A stretch of DNA of 9,776 nt, taken from positions 1 to 9,776 of the forward strand of contig DASWCW010000214.1 of NCBI GenBank assembly GCA_036395835.1, read 5' to 3'. Shown piece after piece: positions 1-8,156 of this stretch. The notes below the pieces were generated by a model. The model made no database searches. It had not been told where the DNA came from and saw only the letters and a program-made list of their open reading frames with translations. How positions within the stretch are numbered: the stretch's first letter is position 1; every line of letters begins with the position of its first letter. This DNA is from AP-16 sp036395835. Lineage in GTDB: Bacteria; Pseudomonadota; Alphaproteobacteria; Rhizobiales; Xanthobacteraceae. Position numbers and translations under genes: made by a program.

Positions 1-249
1 CAGCGCCATCTCGACCGCGCCGGTGTCGGAAGCCGGCACGATGCCGATGCGATACCCGGCCGGAACTTCGAGGATCTCGCGAGTGAGATCGATGGCACGC
101 TTGAGCTTGGCGCGACCGGATTTGGAGCGGTGCGAGCGGCCGGTGAGAGCGTCGGTGAGGGCCTGCAGGCTCCAGCCGGGGCGCTTGGCGCAGGGGCCGG
201 AGGAGAAGTGCGGGGAGAGCGGCCGCACGCCGGGCTTGGCGATGGTCAT
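1..249 (-). CDS. serC: Phosphoserine aminotransferase SerC, N-terminal 83 codons (partial, cut by window edge)
   Basis: SerC is a PLP-dependent class V aminotransferase that converts 3-phosphohydroxypyruvate and glutamate to phosphoserine, the second step of serine synthesis; it also acts in pyridoxal phosphate synthesis in some bacteria. Translating the reverse strand from the ATG at 249 gives an uninterrupted 83-codon frame to base 1. It contains the hallmarks of the alphaproteobacterial form: FSSGPCAKRPGWSL (about residues 15-28), GRSHRSKSGRAKLK (37-50), AIDLTREILEVP (52-63) and RIGIVPASDTGAVEMAL (67-83). The start is supported by GGAAGGG (256-262) six bases upstream and by residue 1 fitting the family N-terminus. 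A promoter and structured leader lie directly upstream. In relatives serA usually follows, but that lies outside the window. The PLP lysine and the rest of the fold are not visible. Family assignment is secure. Confidence 0.93.
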   Translation of the reverse strand, partial: MTIAKPGVRPLSPHFSSGPCAKRPGWSLQALTDALTGRSHRSKSGRAKLKRAIDLTREILEVPAGYRIGIVPASDTGAVEMAL

Positions 250-296
250 GATCTACCCTTCCAGATAGGCGCCCCTCGTTGGGGAGGGGTGTCCCG
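250..296 (-). ncRNA. serC leader RNA (putative cis-regulatory element)
   Basis: On the minus strand the predicted 5' UTR of serC forms two hairpins. The first is a 6-bp CCCCTC/GAGGGG stem (284-289 with 272-277, loop CCCAAC). The second is CTATC/GGTAG (264-268 with 253-257, one G-U pair), and its loop and 3' arm carry the GGAAGGG ribosome binding site. A serC leader RNA family is known in alphaproteobacteria, with a final stem overlapping the serC ribosome binding site; position, gene context and RBS occlusion all agree here. The 5' end (about 296) is inferred from the upstream promoter. A covariance-model match was not run, and no ligand is implied. Confidence 0.6.
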
Positions 297-302
297 CGCG
301 CG

Positions 303-331
303 GCAATACGGAAGGGACGCTATTTCGTCAA
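303..331 (-). promoter_or_regulatory. Sigma70-type promoter of serC
   Basis: On the minus strand TTGACG (326-331) lies exactly 17 nt from TATTGC (303-308), a good housekeeping -35/-10 arrangement for an alphaproteobacterium. Transcription would start near 296, just ahead of the two leader hairpins and about 47 nt before the serC start codon. The agreement of promoter, leader and gene makes this more credible than either box alone. It was read by eye, and the -10 matches the consensus only moderately. Confidence 0.55.
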
Positions 332-446
332 GCGCGGAAGCGGGAAACTTGACGGAGGAAGACGGATGTTGGGATCGCCAGGAACGCGCCCGGACCGGCG
401 AAGGCCTGCTTGATCGGTCGCCCGTCGTCGGCGCGCTCGCCTGCGA

Positions 447-1303
447 TCAGAACTTCAGTCCGAGCGCGGTGCGCACGGTGCTGATGTGGATATGGTCGCC
501 TTTGAGCGGAGCGAATTGCACCCATTCCCACTCGGTGCGCAGGAAGACGTTGGACAGGAGCGCAACATCGACGCCCAGACCCGCCGCAGCGCCGTATGCG
601 AAGGCTCCCCTACGCCCGTCGGTCTCGGTAACGGGGCGAACGTCGGAGACGGAAAAGTGAGCGCGGTAACGTTTGGATCGGGGAGATCTGTTTTCGTGTA
701 CTGCACGGTCGCCGAGCGCGTCACATCCGCACGTCCCAACGCAAAAGCCACGAAGCCGTAGGGCAGAAACGGACCCGCGGCCCATCCGCCGCGGAGGCGG
801 AATGTCCCGAAGTCGGTGATGCGGGCTGTGGCCGAGCCTTGGACCGTCACGTCATATTGGAAATGGTGGCCGGTAAGAGCTTGGCTGTCGTCCAAGAACA
901 ATCGCTCTATCGTATCCGAGGACGATCCCGACAGAGAGGTTCGATTGTAATTGAGCTCGATTCCGGTGACCGCGTCCTCCCACTGCCAATTGTAGCCGAC
1001 AAATCCGCCGAAGCTCACCCCGGATGGGTTGCGTTTTCCCAGCAGCGGCCAATTGGAGATGTGCTGATCCTGCTCGATTGCGGTAACGCGCAGAATGTGG
1101 GCGATGAGCGAGCCCACGCCGCCGGTGAAGTCGATGCCGGCGACCGAAAATCCGACCTGGCCGCCGCCGTAGACCCCCGACCAGCGATAGGCCGGGGCCG
1201 GCTCCTCATATTGGCCGCCGCGCAAATAGGGACCGAGATCGGCACCAACCGCGGTCTCGGCGAATGCCAACACCGCAAGCCAAACAGCAATGACGATACG
1301 CAT
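447..1303 (-). pseudogene. Outer-membrane beta-barrel protein (Omp25/Omp31-like), C-terminus frameshifted
   Basis: This is an exported barrel protein of the family common in Hyphomicrobiales. From the ATG at 1303 it has a signal peptide (MRIVIAVWLAVLAFAETAVGA, shown as MRIVIAVW then LAVLAFAETAVGA) and a mature N-terminus typical of these proteins, with WSGVYGGGQVGFS. Glycine/aromatic strand-like segments follow, such as SFGGFVGYNWQWED and ELNYNRTSLSG. The opening frame runs on to a stop at 455 but loses its barrel character near base 610. The adjacent frame then supplies GAFAYGAAAGLGVDVALL, LRTEWEWVQFAPLKG and ISTVRTALGLKF, ending at the TGA at 447 with the C-terminal Phe expected for BAM recognition. 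Restoring one G to the G4 run (CCCC at 607-610 on the plus strand) joins them as TGVGGAFAYG, for about 285 residues. AAAGG seven bases upstream favours 1303 over the in-frame ATG at 1333. It may be a real mutation or a sequence error. Confidence 0.8.
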
Positions 1304-1420
1304 GCGACGACCTTTGCTCTTCGCCGCGATCATCGAGTATTAACCTTAACGGAGCGTTATGGCCGCGGAACAAACAAAGGCGCCATGCCCTCCGCCCGGG
1401 CATCGGGTCTCGCCCAAACG

Positions 1421-1447
1421 AAACGGCGCGGGAGACCCGCGCCGTTT
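1421..1447 (-). terminator. Strong terminator-like hairpin after the 79-codon ORF
   Basis: A perfect 12-bp inverted repeat, AAACGGCGCGGG/CCCGCGCCGTTT with a 3-nt loop, starts 25 nt past the TGA at 1473. On the minus strand it is followed by CGTTTGGG, so the stem's own TTT plus the following TTT give only a broken U tract. The stem is very stable and ends in A-T pairs on both sides, so it could terminate in either direction. It separates the short ORF from the barrel gene downstream. Confidence 0.65.
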
Positions 1448-1472
1448 GCGTCCGAATCGGTTGATCGGAATC

Positions 1473-1712
1473 TCAGCCCTTGCGCACCAGCGGGAACAGC
1501 GGCTCGGGCGGCGGCGGCGGCGCCGGATCGAAGACGTGGCTGCGCAGGCGTTCGTTGCGGAACCCGATGTCGCCGCGCAGGTACCAGCCGCCGAATTCCA
1601 CGATCGGAGGCGGCGCGTTCTGCATGATCGGCGGAAGATCGGCGGCAGCCGCCGCCTGCGCGCCGAGAATGAGTGCCGCACCCGCGAGGGCTGCAAGTCT
1701 TACGCTGGCCAC
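1473..1712 (-). CDS. Short exported protein resembling the N-terminus of an outer-membrane beta-barrel protein
   Basis: This 79-residue product starts at a GTG (1710-1712) preceded by AAAGGA with a 7-nt spacer. Residues 1-23 form a signal peptide (hydrophobic LAALAGAALILGA, cleavage about AAA|ADLPP). The next part (ADLPPIMQNAPPPIVE, then FGGWYLRGDIGF) matches the start of the large outer-membrane protein family with ADLPPP...GWYLRGDIG. The frame then changes character to a proline-rich tail, DPAPPPPPEPLFPLVRKG, and stops. No barrel strands follow in any frame before the terminator at 1447. It could be the remnant of a barrel gene that lost its 3' part, or a genuine small secreted protein that kept the export module. 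It lies in tandem with another barrel gene and downstream of a TTAA-rich control region. Function unknown. Confidence 0.6.
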   Translation of the reverse strand: MASVRLAALAGAALILGAQAAAAADLPPIMQNAPPPIVEFGGWYLRGDIGFRNERLRSHVFDPAPPPPPEPLFPLVRKG

Positions 1713-1781
1713 GGCTTCGTCCTTTCGCTCCGACCGGCCCGCCGGGCGGGCATCGATGAACCGGACGATGGCAGCGATTTC

Positions 1782-1796
1782 TTAAACCGGGCTTAA
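1782..1796. promoter_or_regulatory. CtrA-like binding site within a TTAA-rich control region
   Basis: The plus strand reads TTAA-ACCGGGC-TTAA followed by CC, a perfect fit to the CtrA cell-cycle regulator consensus TTAA-N7-TTAAC. Further TTAA tetramers follow at 1806-1809 and 1819-1822, each 9 nt from the previous one, so four lie within 41 bp of otherwise GC-rich DNA. On the minus strand a candidate TTGTTA (1813-1818), 17 nt, TAAGCC (1790-1795) promoter overlaps the site. It would start transcription about 70 nt before the GTG at 1712. CtrA control of outer-membrane protein genes is known in Brucella and Caulobacter; here it is inference from the motif. Confidence 0.45.
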
Positions 1797-1939
1797 CCTT
1801 ACCTTTTAACCGTAACAATTAACGACCGGGCGATTCTCGACGACGCCGGTTCGGAGCCGAAACATTATTTTCTGCGGGGCGCGTTCGCGGCCTACGAATG
1901 GCGGAGGACGAGAGGCGAGTGAGGCGCCGCGGACCGCGA

Positions 1940-3283
1940 TCAAGCCGCCACTTCGCTCACTACTTCGACGATGCCGTCGACGATCTCCTCGATCAGCATC
2001 CGGTCGTCGCCCTCGCCCATGATGCGGATGACCGGCTCGGTGCCCGACGGGCGGACGACGAGGCGGCCCTGCCCGTCGAGCCGCTGTTCCGCCTTGGCGA
2101 TCGCCGAGCGAACGTGTGCGTGCTCGAGCGGCTTGCCGGTCTTGTAGCGGACGTTCTTCATCACTTGCGGCAGCGGCTCGAAGCGGTGGCAAACCTGCGA
2201 TACCGGCCGGCCTTGATTCTTCACCACCGCAAGCACCTGCAGGGCCGTGACCAATCCGTCGCCGGTCGTGGTGTAATCGGACAGGATGATATGTCCCGAG
2301 GGCTCGCCGCCGACGTTGAAGCCGTGCTCGCGCATGTACTCGAGCACGTAGCGGTCGCCGACCGGCGTGCGCGCCAGCGACAGTCCCAGCCCGGCGAGGT
2401 GGCGCTCCAGGCCGAGATTGGCCATGACGGTGGAGACGATCCCGGGCTTGCTCAGCCGCCCGTCGCGCAGCCAGCTTTCGGCGACGACCGCCATCAGTTG
2501 ATCGCCGTCGACCAGATGGCCTTTCTCGTCGGCGATGATGACGCGGTCGCCGTCGCCGTCGAGCGCGATGCCGATATCCGCGCGCACCTCGCGCACCTTC
2601 TGACACAGCGCTTCGGGCGCGACCGATCCGCATTCCTTGTTGATGTTGAAGCCGTCGGGCTCGACCCCGATCGCGATGACCTCGGCGCCGAGCTCCCACA
2701 GGGCCGCGGGGGCGACCCGGTACGCGGCGCCGTTGGCGCAATCGACCACCACGCGCAGCCCGCCGATCTCGAGGTTCCGCGGCAGCGTGCGCTTGGCGGC
2801 CTCGATGTAGCGGTCATGGACGCCGTCGATGCGCCTGGCGCGGCCGAGGTGGGCGCCCTTGGCCAGACGCTTGGAGATGTCGGCATCGATGAGCCGCTCG
2901 ATCTCCCGCTCCACCTCGTCGGAGAGCTTGTAGCCGTCGGGTCCGAACAGCTTGATGCCGTTGTCGTCGTAGGGATTGTGCGAGGCGGAGATCATCACGC
3001 CGAGATCGGCCCGCATCGAGCGCGCGAGCATGGCGACCGCCGGGGTCGGCATCGGACCGAGCTGCAGCACGTCCATGCCCACCGAAGTGAAGCCGGCGAT
3101 CATCGCCGTCTCGATCATATAGCCGGAAAGCCGCGTGTCCTTGCCGATGACGACGCGGTGACGATGCTCGCCGCGCAGGAACACCACGCCCGCGGCCTGC
3201 CCCACCTTCAGGGCAAGTTCCGGCGTGATGGTGGCATTGGCCCTGCCGCGGATGCCATCGGTTCCGAAATATGTGCGCACCAT
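1940..3283 (-). CDS. glmM: Phosphoglucosamine mutase GlmM
   Basis: GlmM interconverts glucosamine-6-phosphate and glucosamine-1-phosphate in the cytoplasm, feeding UDP-GlcNAc for peptidoglycan and LPS. The 447-residue product has the normal family length. It opens with YFGTDGIRGRAN (residues 5-16). The phosphoserine active-site loop ISASHNPYDDNGIKLF has its catalytic Ser at 101. The magnesium loop DGDGDR is at 242-247, the sugar-binding GEPSGH at 326-331, and the phosphate-binding RPSGTEP at 411-417. The frame is open up to an ATG at 3388, but the family N-terminus (MVRTYFG) fixes the start at 3283. The ribosome binding site there is weak (GGGAC about 10 nt upstream), and an ATG at 3310 is a less likely alternative. 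It follows ftsH across a 247-nt spacer with a palindromic repeat. The ftsH-glmM order is widespread in Proteobacteria. All catalytic residues are intact. Confidence 0.97.
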   Translation of the reverse strand: MVRTYFGTDGIRGRANATITPELALKVGQAAGVVFLRGEHRHRVVIGKDTRLSGYMIETAMIAGFTSVGMDVLQLGPMPTPAVAMLARSMRADLGVMISASHNPYDDNGIKLFGPDGYKLSDEVEREIERLIDADISKRLAKGAHLGRARRIDGVHDRYIEAAKRTLPRNLEIGGLRVVVDCANGAAYRVAPAALWELGAEVIAIGVEPDGFNINKECGSVAPEALCQKVREVRADIGIALDGDGDRVIIADEKGHLVDGDQLMAVVAESWLRDGRLSKPGIVSTVMANLGLERHLAGLGLSLARTPVGDRYVLEYMREHGFNVGGEPSGHIILSDYTTTGDGLVTALQVLAVVKNQGRPVSQVCHRFEPLPQVMKNVRYKTGKPLEHAHVRSAIAKAEQRLDGQGRLVVRPSGTEPVIRIMGEGDDRMLIEEIVDGIVEVVSEVAA

Positions 3284-3396
3284 CGCCGTCTGTCCCGCCG
3301 CCGGTCTCATTCGCGCGCATCCGGCGCGAAACCATCTTAGAGCGATTTGGGCCGGAACCCTGAAAAAATTGCTGGGAGGGTTACACACCTCCGCTT

Positions 3397-3526
3397 GTCA
3401 TCGCCCGGCTCGACCGGGCGACCCAGTAACCCCGGAAGTGCGTTCGCGTCACCGTAACGATCTCGAAGGCGGCGGATACTGGGTTGCCCGCTTAAGCGGG
3501 CCACGACAGGTCCGAGCTTGTCGTGA
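3397..3526. repeat. REP-like palindromic intergenic element between glmM and ftsH
   Basis: This spacer is a nested set of inverted repeats. CGCCCGG/CCGGGCG (3402-3408 with 3414-3420) is followed at once by ACCCAGTA (3421-3428), which pairs with TACTGGGT (3477-3484). Then come a perfect 16-bp palindrome GCCCGCTTAAGCGGGC (3486-3501) and CACGACA/TGTCGTG (3502-3508 with 3519-3525). Its start (TGTCATCGCCCGGCT...) and ACCCAGTA...TACTGGGT arms resemble intergenic repeats I associate with Bradyrhizobium and Rhodopseudomonas; that is memory, not a search. The hairpins nearest 3525 lie 6 nt past the ftsH stop and could help end its transcript, although there is no U tract. Confidence 0.6.
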
Positions 3527-3530
3527 AACC

Positions 3531-5450
<1,920 letters not shown>

Positions 5451-5524
5451 CCAGCGTCCTTTGACGCGCCAAGTCTGGCGGTCCGTTCGGTGTGGCCGCG
5501 AAGCGCATCCCCACCCCTGCGGTC

Positions 5525-5553
5525 AATGTAAGTTTCATCGACCCTTCTGCCAA
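5525..5553 (-). promoter_or_regulatory. Candidate promoter of ftsH
   Basis: On the minus strand TTGGCA (5548-5553) and TACATT (5525-5530) are separated by exactly 17 nt, in the 128-nt tilS-ftsH spacer. Transcription would start near 5518, leaving a leader of about 68 nt. Both boxes match the sigma70 consensus at four of six positions. The CTTGG at the -35 also recalls heat-shock (RpoH) promoters, but the -10 does not fit that class well. Read by eye only. Confidence 0.4.
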
Positions 5554-5561
5554 GAGAAACG

Positions 5562-5575
5562 GCCGAATCTTCGGC
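5562..5575 (-). terminator. Small hairpin with T-rich tail just after tilS
   Basis: Three bases past the tilS TAG (5579-5581) the minus strand has GCCGAA-GA-TTCGGC followed by CGTTTCTCTTGG. The 6-bp stem and interrupted T run look like a weak intrinsic terminator that would partly separate the tol-pal/tilS transcript from ftsH. The two-base nominal loop means at least the innermost pair must open. The tail overlaps the proposed ftsH -35 box. Confidence 0.4.
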
Positions 5576-5578
5576 ATT

Positions 5579-6667
5579 CTACCGGCGGCTGGTGAAAGAA
5601 GCTTTGACCGGCTTGCCCCGCCGTGGGCGCGCCGAATTCGCCTTGCCGGCCGCCGTTCTGCGCGGCGGCGCCCGTTCGACCGCAATTATGTCGGCGTCCG
5701 CCGTGACCATGGCGCCCGCCAACGTGCGCCGCACGCGCGAGCGCGTCGCACCGGACCGAAGCACCGCCGCGAGCAGTCGTTCGAGCTTGCCGAGTTCCAC
5801 CGGCCCTTCCCGGCCGATCTGTCCGATGGCGCGGCCGAGCACGCGCAAGGCGATCTCGGCGGGCAGTTCGGCAAACTCGCGGCCATCCATGACCATTTCT
5901 CGGGGCTCTGTCGAGCCCTTCCGACACAAATGCGCCAGGGCCTGTTCGGTTGCCCGGGCGATCGCCTGCTCCGCTCGCCCGAGCCGCCGGGCCAAGGCGG
6001 CCAATCTGGCCGCATCGAGGCCTTCGCGCGCGAGCGCCGGCGCGAGCTGGCGCAGGCGGGTTCGCGCAAATCGAGGATCCTGGTTCGAAGGATCCTCGAT
6101 GAAAGCAATGTTCGCGGCCTTGAGCGTCGAGAGCAGCCTGGCTTTCGGAATATCGAGCAAAGGCCGGATCAACGTCATGCCATCGAGCGCCGAGCTGCGC
6201 GCGATTCCCGCAAGTCCGCTCAAGCCGCTGCCGCGGGCGAGCCGAAACAGCACGGTTTCGGCCTGATCGTCGAGCGTGTGGGCGGTGAGAATGTGGCGCG
6301 CGCCCGCTCTGCCGGCGGCCGCGACGAGCAGTCGGTAGCGCGCCTCGCGCGCGGCTTCCTGCAGGCCGGTATCGGGCTTGCGGCCGATCCAGCGCACGGT
6401 TCGATGCTCGACCTTCAAGCCGGCGGCCAGCCGCTTCACCATTGCGGCTTCGCGCGCCGAGCCCGGGCGGAGCCCATGATCGACGGTGACCGCGATGAGC
6501 TTTGGGCGGCGTTTGCGCGCGGCGCGCCAGCGCGCGGCCAGAAACAAGAGCGCCGTGGAATCCGGACCGCCGGAAACGGCGAGGATCACGCTCGCAAGCC
6601 GGTCGATATCGGCGAACAGCCTTGCCGCCTCGCGCGCCGAGATCGGCGCCGCCTCAGCAGCCGGCAC
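5579..6667 (-). CDS. tilS: tRNA(Ile)-lysidine synthetase TilS
   Basis: TilS uses ATP and lysine to convert C34 of the CAU-anticodon tRNA(Ile) to lysidine, switching it from AUG to AUA decoding. The 362-residue product shows the PP-loop SGGPDS at 32-37 with a preceding ILAV strand, TVDHGLRPGS (61-70), and TAHTLDDQAETVLFRL (128-143), then ARGSGLSGLAGI. It also has RPLLDIPKA (168-176) and EDPSNQDPRFARTRLR (191-206). I place the start at the GTG at 6667. The open frame continues to 6916, but those 83 extra codons only shadow cpoB, and GGGA lies about 8 nt before the GTG. It overlaps the cpoB stop by 14 nt, suggesting translational coupling. It is shorter than the E. coli enzyme (432 residues): the C-terminal part is reduced and ends in a basic tail (ARPRRGKPVKASFTSRR). 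Compact forms are common in alphaproteobacteria. Confidence 0.93.
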   Translation of the reverse strand: MPAAEAAPISAREAARLFADIDRLASVILAVSGGPDSTALLFLAARWRAARKRRPKLIAVTVDHGLRPGSAREAAMVKRLAAGLKVEHRTVRWIGRKPDTGLQEAAREARYRLLVAAAGRAGARHILTAHTLDDQAETVLFRLARGSGLSGLAGIARSSALDGMTLIRPLLDIPKARLLSTLKAANIAFIEDPSNQDPRFARTRLRQLAPALAREGLDAARLAALARRLGRAEQAIARATEQALAHLCRKGSTEPREMVMDGREFAELPAEIALRVLGRAIGQIGREGPVELGKLERLLAAVLRSGATRSRVRRTLAGAMVTADADIIAVERAPPRRTAAGKANSARPRRGKPVKASFTSRR

Positions 6668-7769
6668 GCTTCTGTTCCCGCTCGACGCCCTGTTTGAGGA
6701 CCACCGAGGCGCGGGGATATTTGCGTCCGACCTCATTGAGTGTCGCGCATGCCGCGTCTTTTTCGCCCAGCGCCGCGAGCGATTGCCCGAGCCGGAACAG
6801 CGCGTCCGGCGCTTTGCTCGCCGTCTCGTATTTCGTGGAAACGGCGAGAAACGACTCGGCGGCATCGCGATAGCGCTGGCGCTGGAACATCGCCTCGCCG
6901 AGCCAGTAATTTGCATCGGCCACGAGCCGATCGCCGGGATATTTCTTCAGGAAGGCGCGGAAGCCGTCCTCCGCCAGCGCATAGTCCTTGTGCAGAACAT
7001 AGCCGTAGGCGAGGTCGTATTCGTCCTTGGGGGTCGCGCTCGGCGCCATCACGGTCTGGACTGCCGCCGGGTTCGGGTTGCGTGATGGCGGGGGCGGCGG
7101 CGGCAAGGCCGCGGTCGAGGGTCCGACGGCCGCGGGCGGCAACATCGGGGCTGCCGTCGGCGGCGGCTCCCGGGCGGCTTGGCCGGAAAGGCTCGATAGA
7201 TCGAGCGGGGCTCCCGCCGTTCGGCCCCCCGGTACCCCGATATCGGGCGACTCGCCGATCGGCGCGCCGACCGCAGGCGGGCCGGCCGCTTCCGAAAGCG
7301 TGCCCAGCGTTCGCGGGGCACCCGGCGCGGTCGGATTTTGCGTCGGATCGAACACGTCGCGCCGGCCCGGCGAGGGAGAGGCGGCCGAGGCGGCGGAGAC
7401 GGAAGGCGCAGGCAGCGGCTCCGCGGCGGGCGGGGCGGCGGCCGGGGCCGGCGGCATTGGGGTGCCGGGCGCTCTGGCAATTTCGCCCTGGATGCCCGGG
7501 CCGGGCGCGCCCTGGGCGCGCCGAAGCTGCTGCTCGAGCTGCTGATTGCGGTATTGCAACTGCTCGACCAGTCCGGTGAGCCGGCGGATTTCCTCCTCGA
7601 GCCGATCGATCCGCAGCACGAGATCCGGCGCGGAGAGCTGCGCCAACCGTACCGGCGCCGGCCGATCGGCTCGCGAGCGTTCCGATGCGCAGGCAGGCGA
7701 AACCGCCGCGGCGGCCGCAATCCCGGCCAAGCACGCGGCCGTGCGAAAAACCTTGGAGGCGTCGAACAT
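6654..7769 (-). CDS. cpoB: Tol-Pal system-associated coiled-coil/TPR protein CpoB (YbgF)
   Basis: CpoB is a periplasmic partner of TolA that coordinates outer-membrane constriction with septal peptidoglycan synthesis. This 371-residue product has a signal peptide (VFRTAACLAGIAAAAAVSPACA, written here as VFRTAACLAG and IAAAAAVSPACA; cleavage about residue 28). A coiled coil follows at about 48-86 (VLRIDRLEEEIRRLTG, then QLQYRNQQLEQQLRR), then a Pro/Ala/Gly-rich linker (about 88-245). The conserved TPR domain (249-371) begins DEYDLAYGYVLHKDYALAE and includes GDRLVADANYWLGEAMF and APDALFRLGQSLAALGEKDA. E. coli CpoB is about 263 residues; the linker accounts for most of the extra length here. The start at 7769 gives a proper signal peptide, but I see no good Shine-Dalgarno sequence before it. 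It lies 387 nt after pal and overlaps tilS by 14 nt, the usual pal-cpoB order. Confidence 0.93.
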   Translation of the reverse strand: MFDASKVFRTAACLAGIAAAAAVSPACASERSRADRPAPVRLAQLSAPDLVLRIDRLEEEIRRLTGLVEQLQYRNQQLEQQLRRAQGAPGPGIQGEIARAPGTPMPPAPAAAPPAAEPLPAPSVSAASAASPSPGRRDVFDPTQNPTAPGAPRTLGTLSEAAGPPAVGAPIGESPDIGVPGGRTAGAPLDLSSLSGQAAREPPPTAAPMLPPAAVGPSTAALPPPPPPSRNPNPAAVQTVMAPSATPKDEYDLAYGYVLHKDYALAEDGFRAFLKKYPGDRLVADANYWLGEAMFQRQRYRDAAESFLAVSTKYETASKAPDALFRLGQSLAALGEKDAACATLNEVGRKYPRASVVLKQGVEREQKRAGC

Positions 7770-7797
7770 ATTCGCCAGCGATCCGGTGGGATTGGGA

Positions 7798-7984
7798 CGC
7801 GTACCATATCGAGCCGAGTTCGACCAAAATGTGTCTGGCCCCGGCGCGAAAATGTCGATTCGGGGTCGGCTGCGATGGCCCTTCGCGCGGGCCGTATCAG
7901 GGGGCTAAAAACCCAGCACCTCGTCTGCGCCGGCCCGGAGGATGAAATGCCTAGCCGCGTCTCCCGCGATTACCATCGAGCCGA
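7798..7984. repeat. Pair of near-identical 20-mers 167 nt apart
   Basis: The plus strand reads CGCGTACCATATCGAGCCGA at 7798-7817 and CGCGATTACCATCGAGCCGA at 7965-7984. Both share CGCG at the start and ATCGAGCCGA at the end, and differ by two compensating 2-nt indels around TACCAT. The first copy ends about 30 nt before the cpoB start. They may be protein-binding sites, the ends of a small inserted element, or chance in a GC-rich spacer. Confidence 0.35.
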
Positions 7985-8093
7985 AATCTCAAGATCCTGA
8001 ATTGGCCTGGCTTTTCGCTTTCATTTCGCAAAAATGCGATTGCTCTCTGACGGAAAATCTTCTACCCATTTGTCCGGAATTATCCGAGGCCGC

Positions 8094-8126
8094 GCTTGTG
8101 CCGGAGGCGGCAAAGCCCGCACAAGC
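8094..8126 (-). other. Hairpin downstream of pal
   Basis: GCTTGTGC (8094-8101) and GCACAAGC (8119-8126) form a perfect 8-bp stem with a 17-nt loop, 31 nt past the pal stop codon. It has no U tract, so it is a poor intrinsic terminator. It could protect the pal transcript from 3' exonucleases, which would fit a need for more Pal than CpoB. That role is inference. Confidence 0.4.
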
Positions 8127-8156
8127 CAGGTGCAAGCGCCCGGCTGCCGCGCGAGA

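Larger units (their letters stand above)
7770..8156. other. Non-coding gap between pal and cpoB (387 nt)
   Basis: No convincing gene is visible on either strand. The gap holds a hairpin at 8094-8126 and two near-identical 20-mers (7798-7817 and 7965-7984). Around 7985-8090 there is an AT-richer stretch with runs such as CATTTTTGCG on the minus strand. An operon-internal spacer would normally be much shorter, so cpoB may have its own promoter here, but no -35/-10 pair convinced me. A short plus-strand ORF (7947-8000) has GGAGG five bases upstream but encodes only 17 residues of no recognisable kind. Confidence 0.6.

Noticed and set aside
600..660. Programmed ribosomal frameshift in the barrel gene
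   Set aside because: No slippery heptamer with a downstream structure was evident, and frameshifting is not known in this family; a one-base loss in a G run is simpler.
839..1627. A 262-codon plus-strand open frame across the barrel gene and the short ORF
   Set aside because: Runs through the terminator hairpin and against both minus-strand genes; composition is shadow-like.
1898..3340. A 480-codon plus-strand open frame opposite glmM
   Set aside because: Antisense shadow of glmM, with no domain or start signal of its own.
3284..3388. Longer GlmM start at 3388 or 3310
   Set aside because: The added residues do not resemble GlmM, which begins within a few residues of YFGTDGIRGRAN.
6668..6916. 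N-terminal extension of TilS by 83 codons
   Set aside because: The extension is Arg/Ser-rich and lies inside the cpoB TPR coding region in another frame; the GTG at 6667 gives the family N-terminus.
7947..8000. A 17-codon plus-strand ORF with GGAGG five bases upstream
   Set aside because: Very short, antisense to the operon direction, with no recognisable sequence; the SD match can occur by chance in GC-rich DNA.
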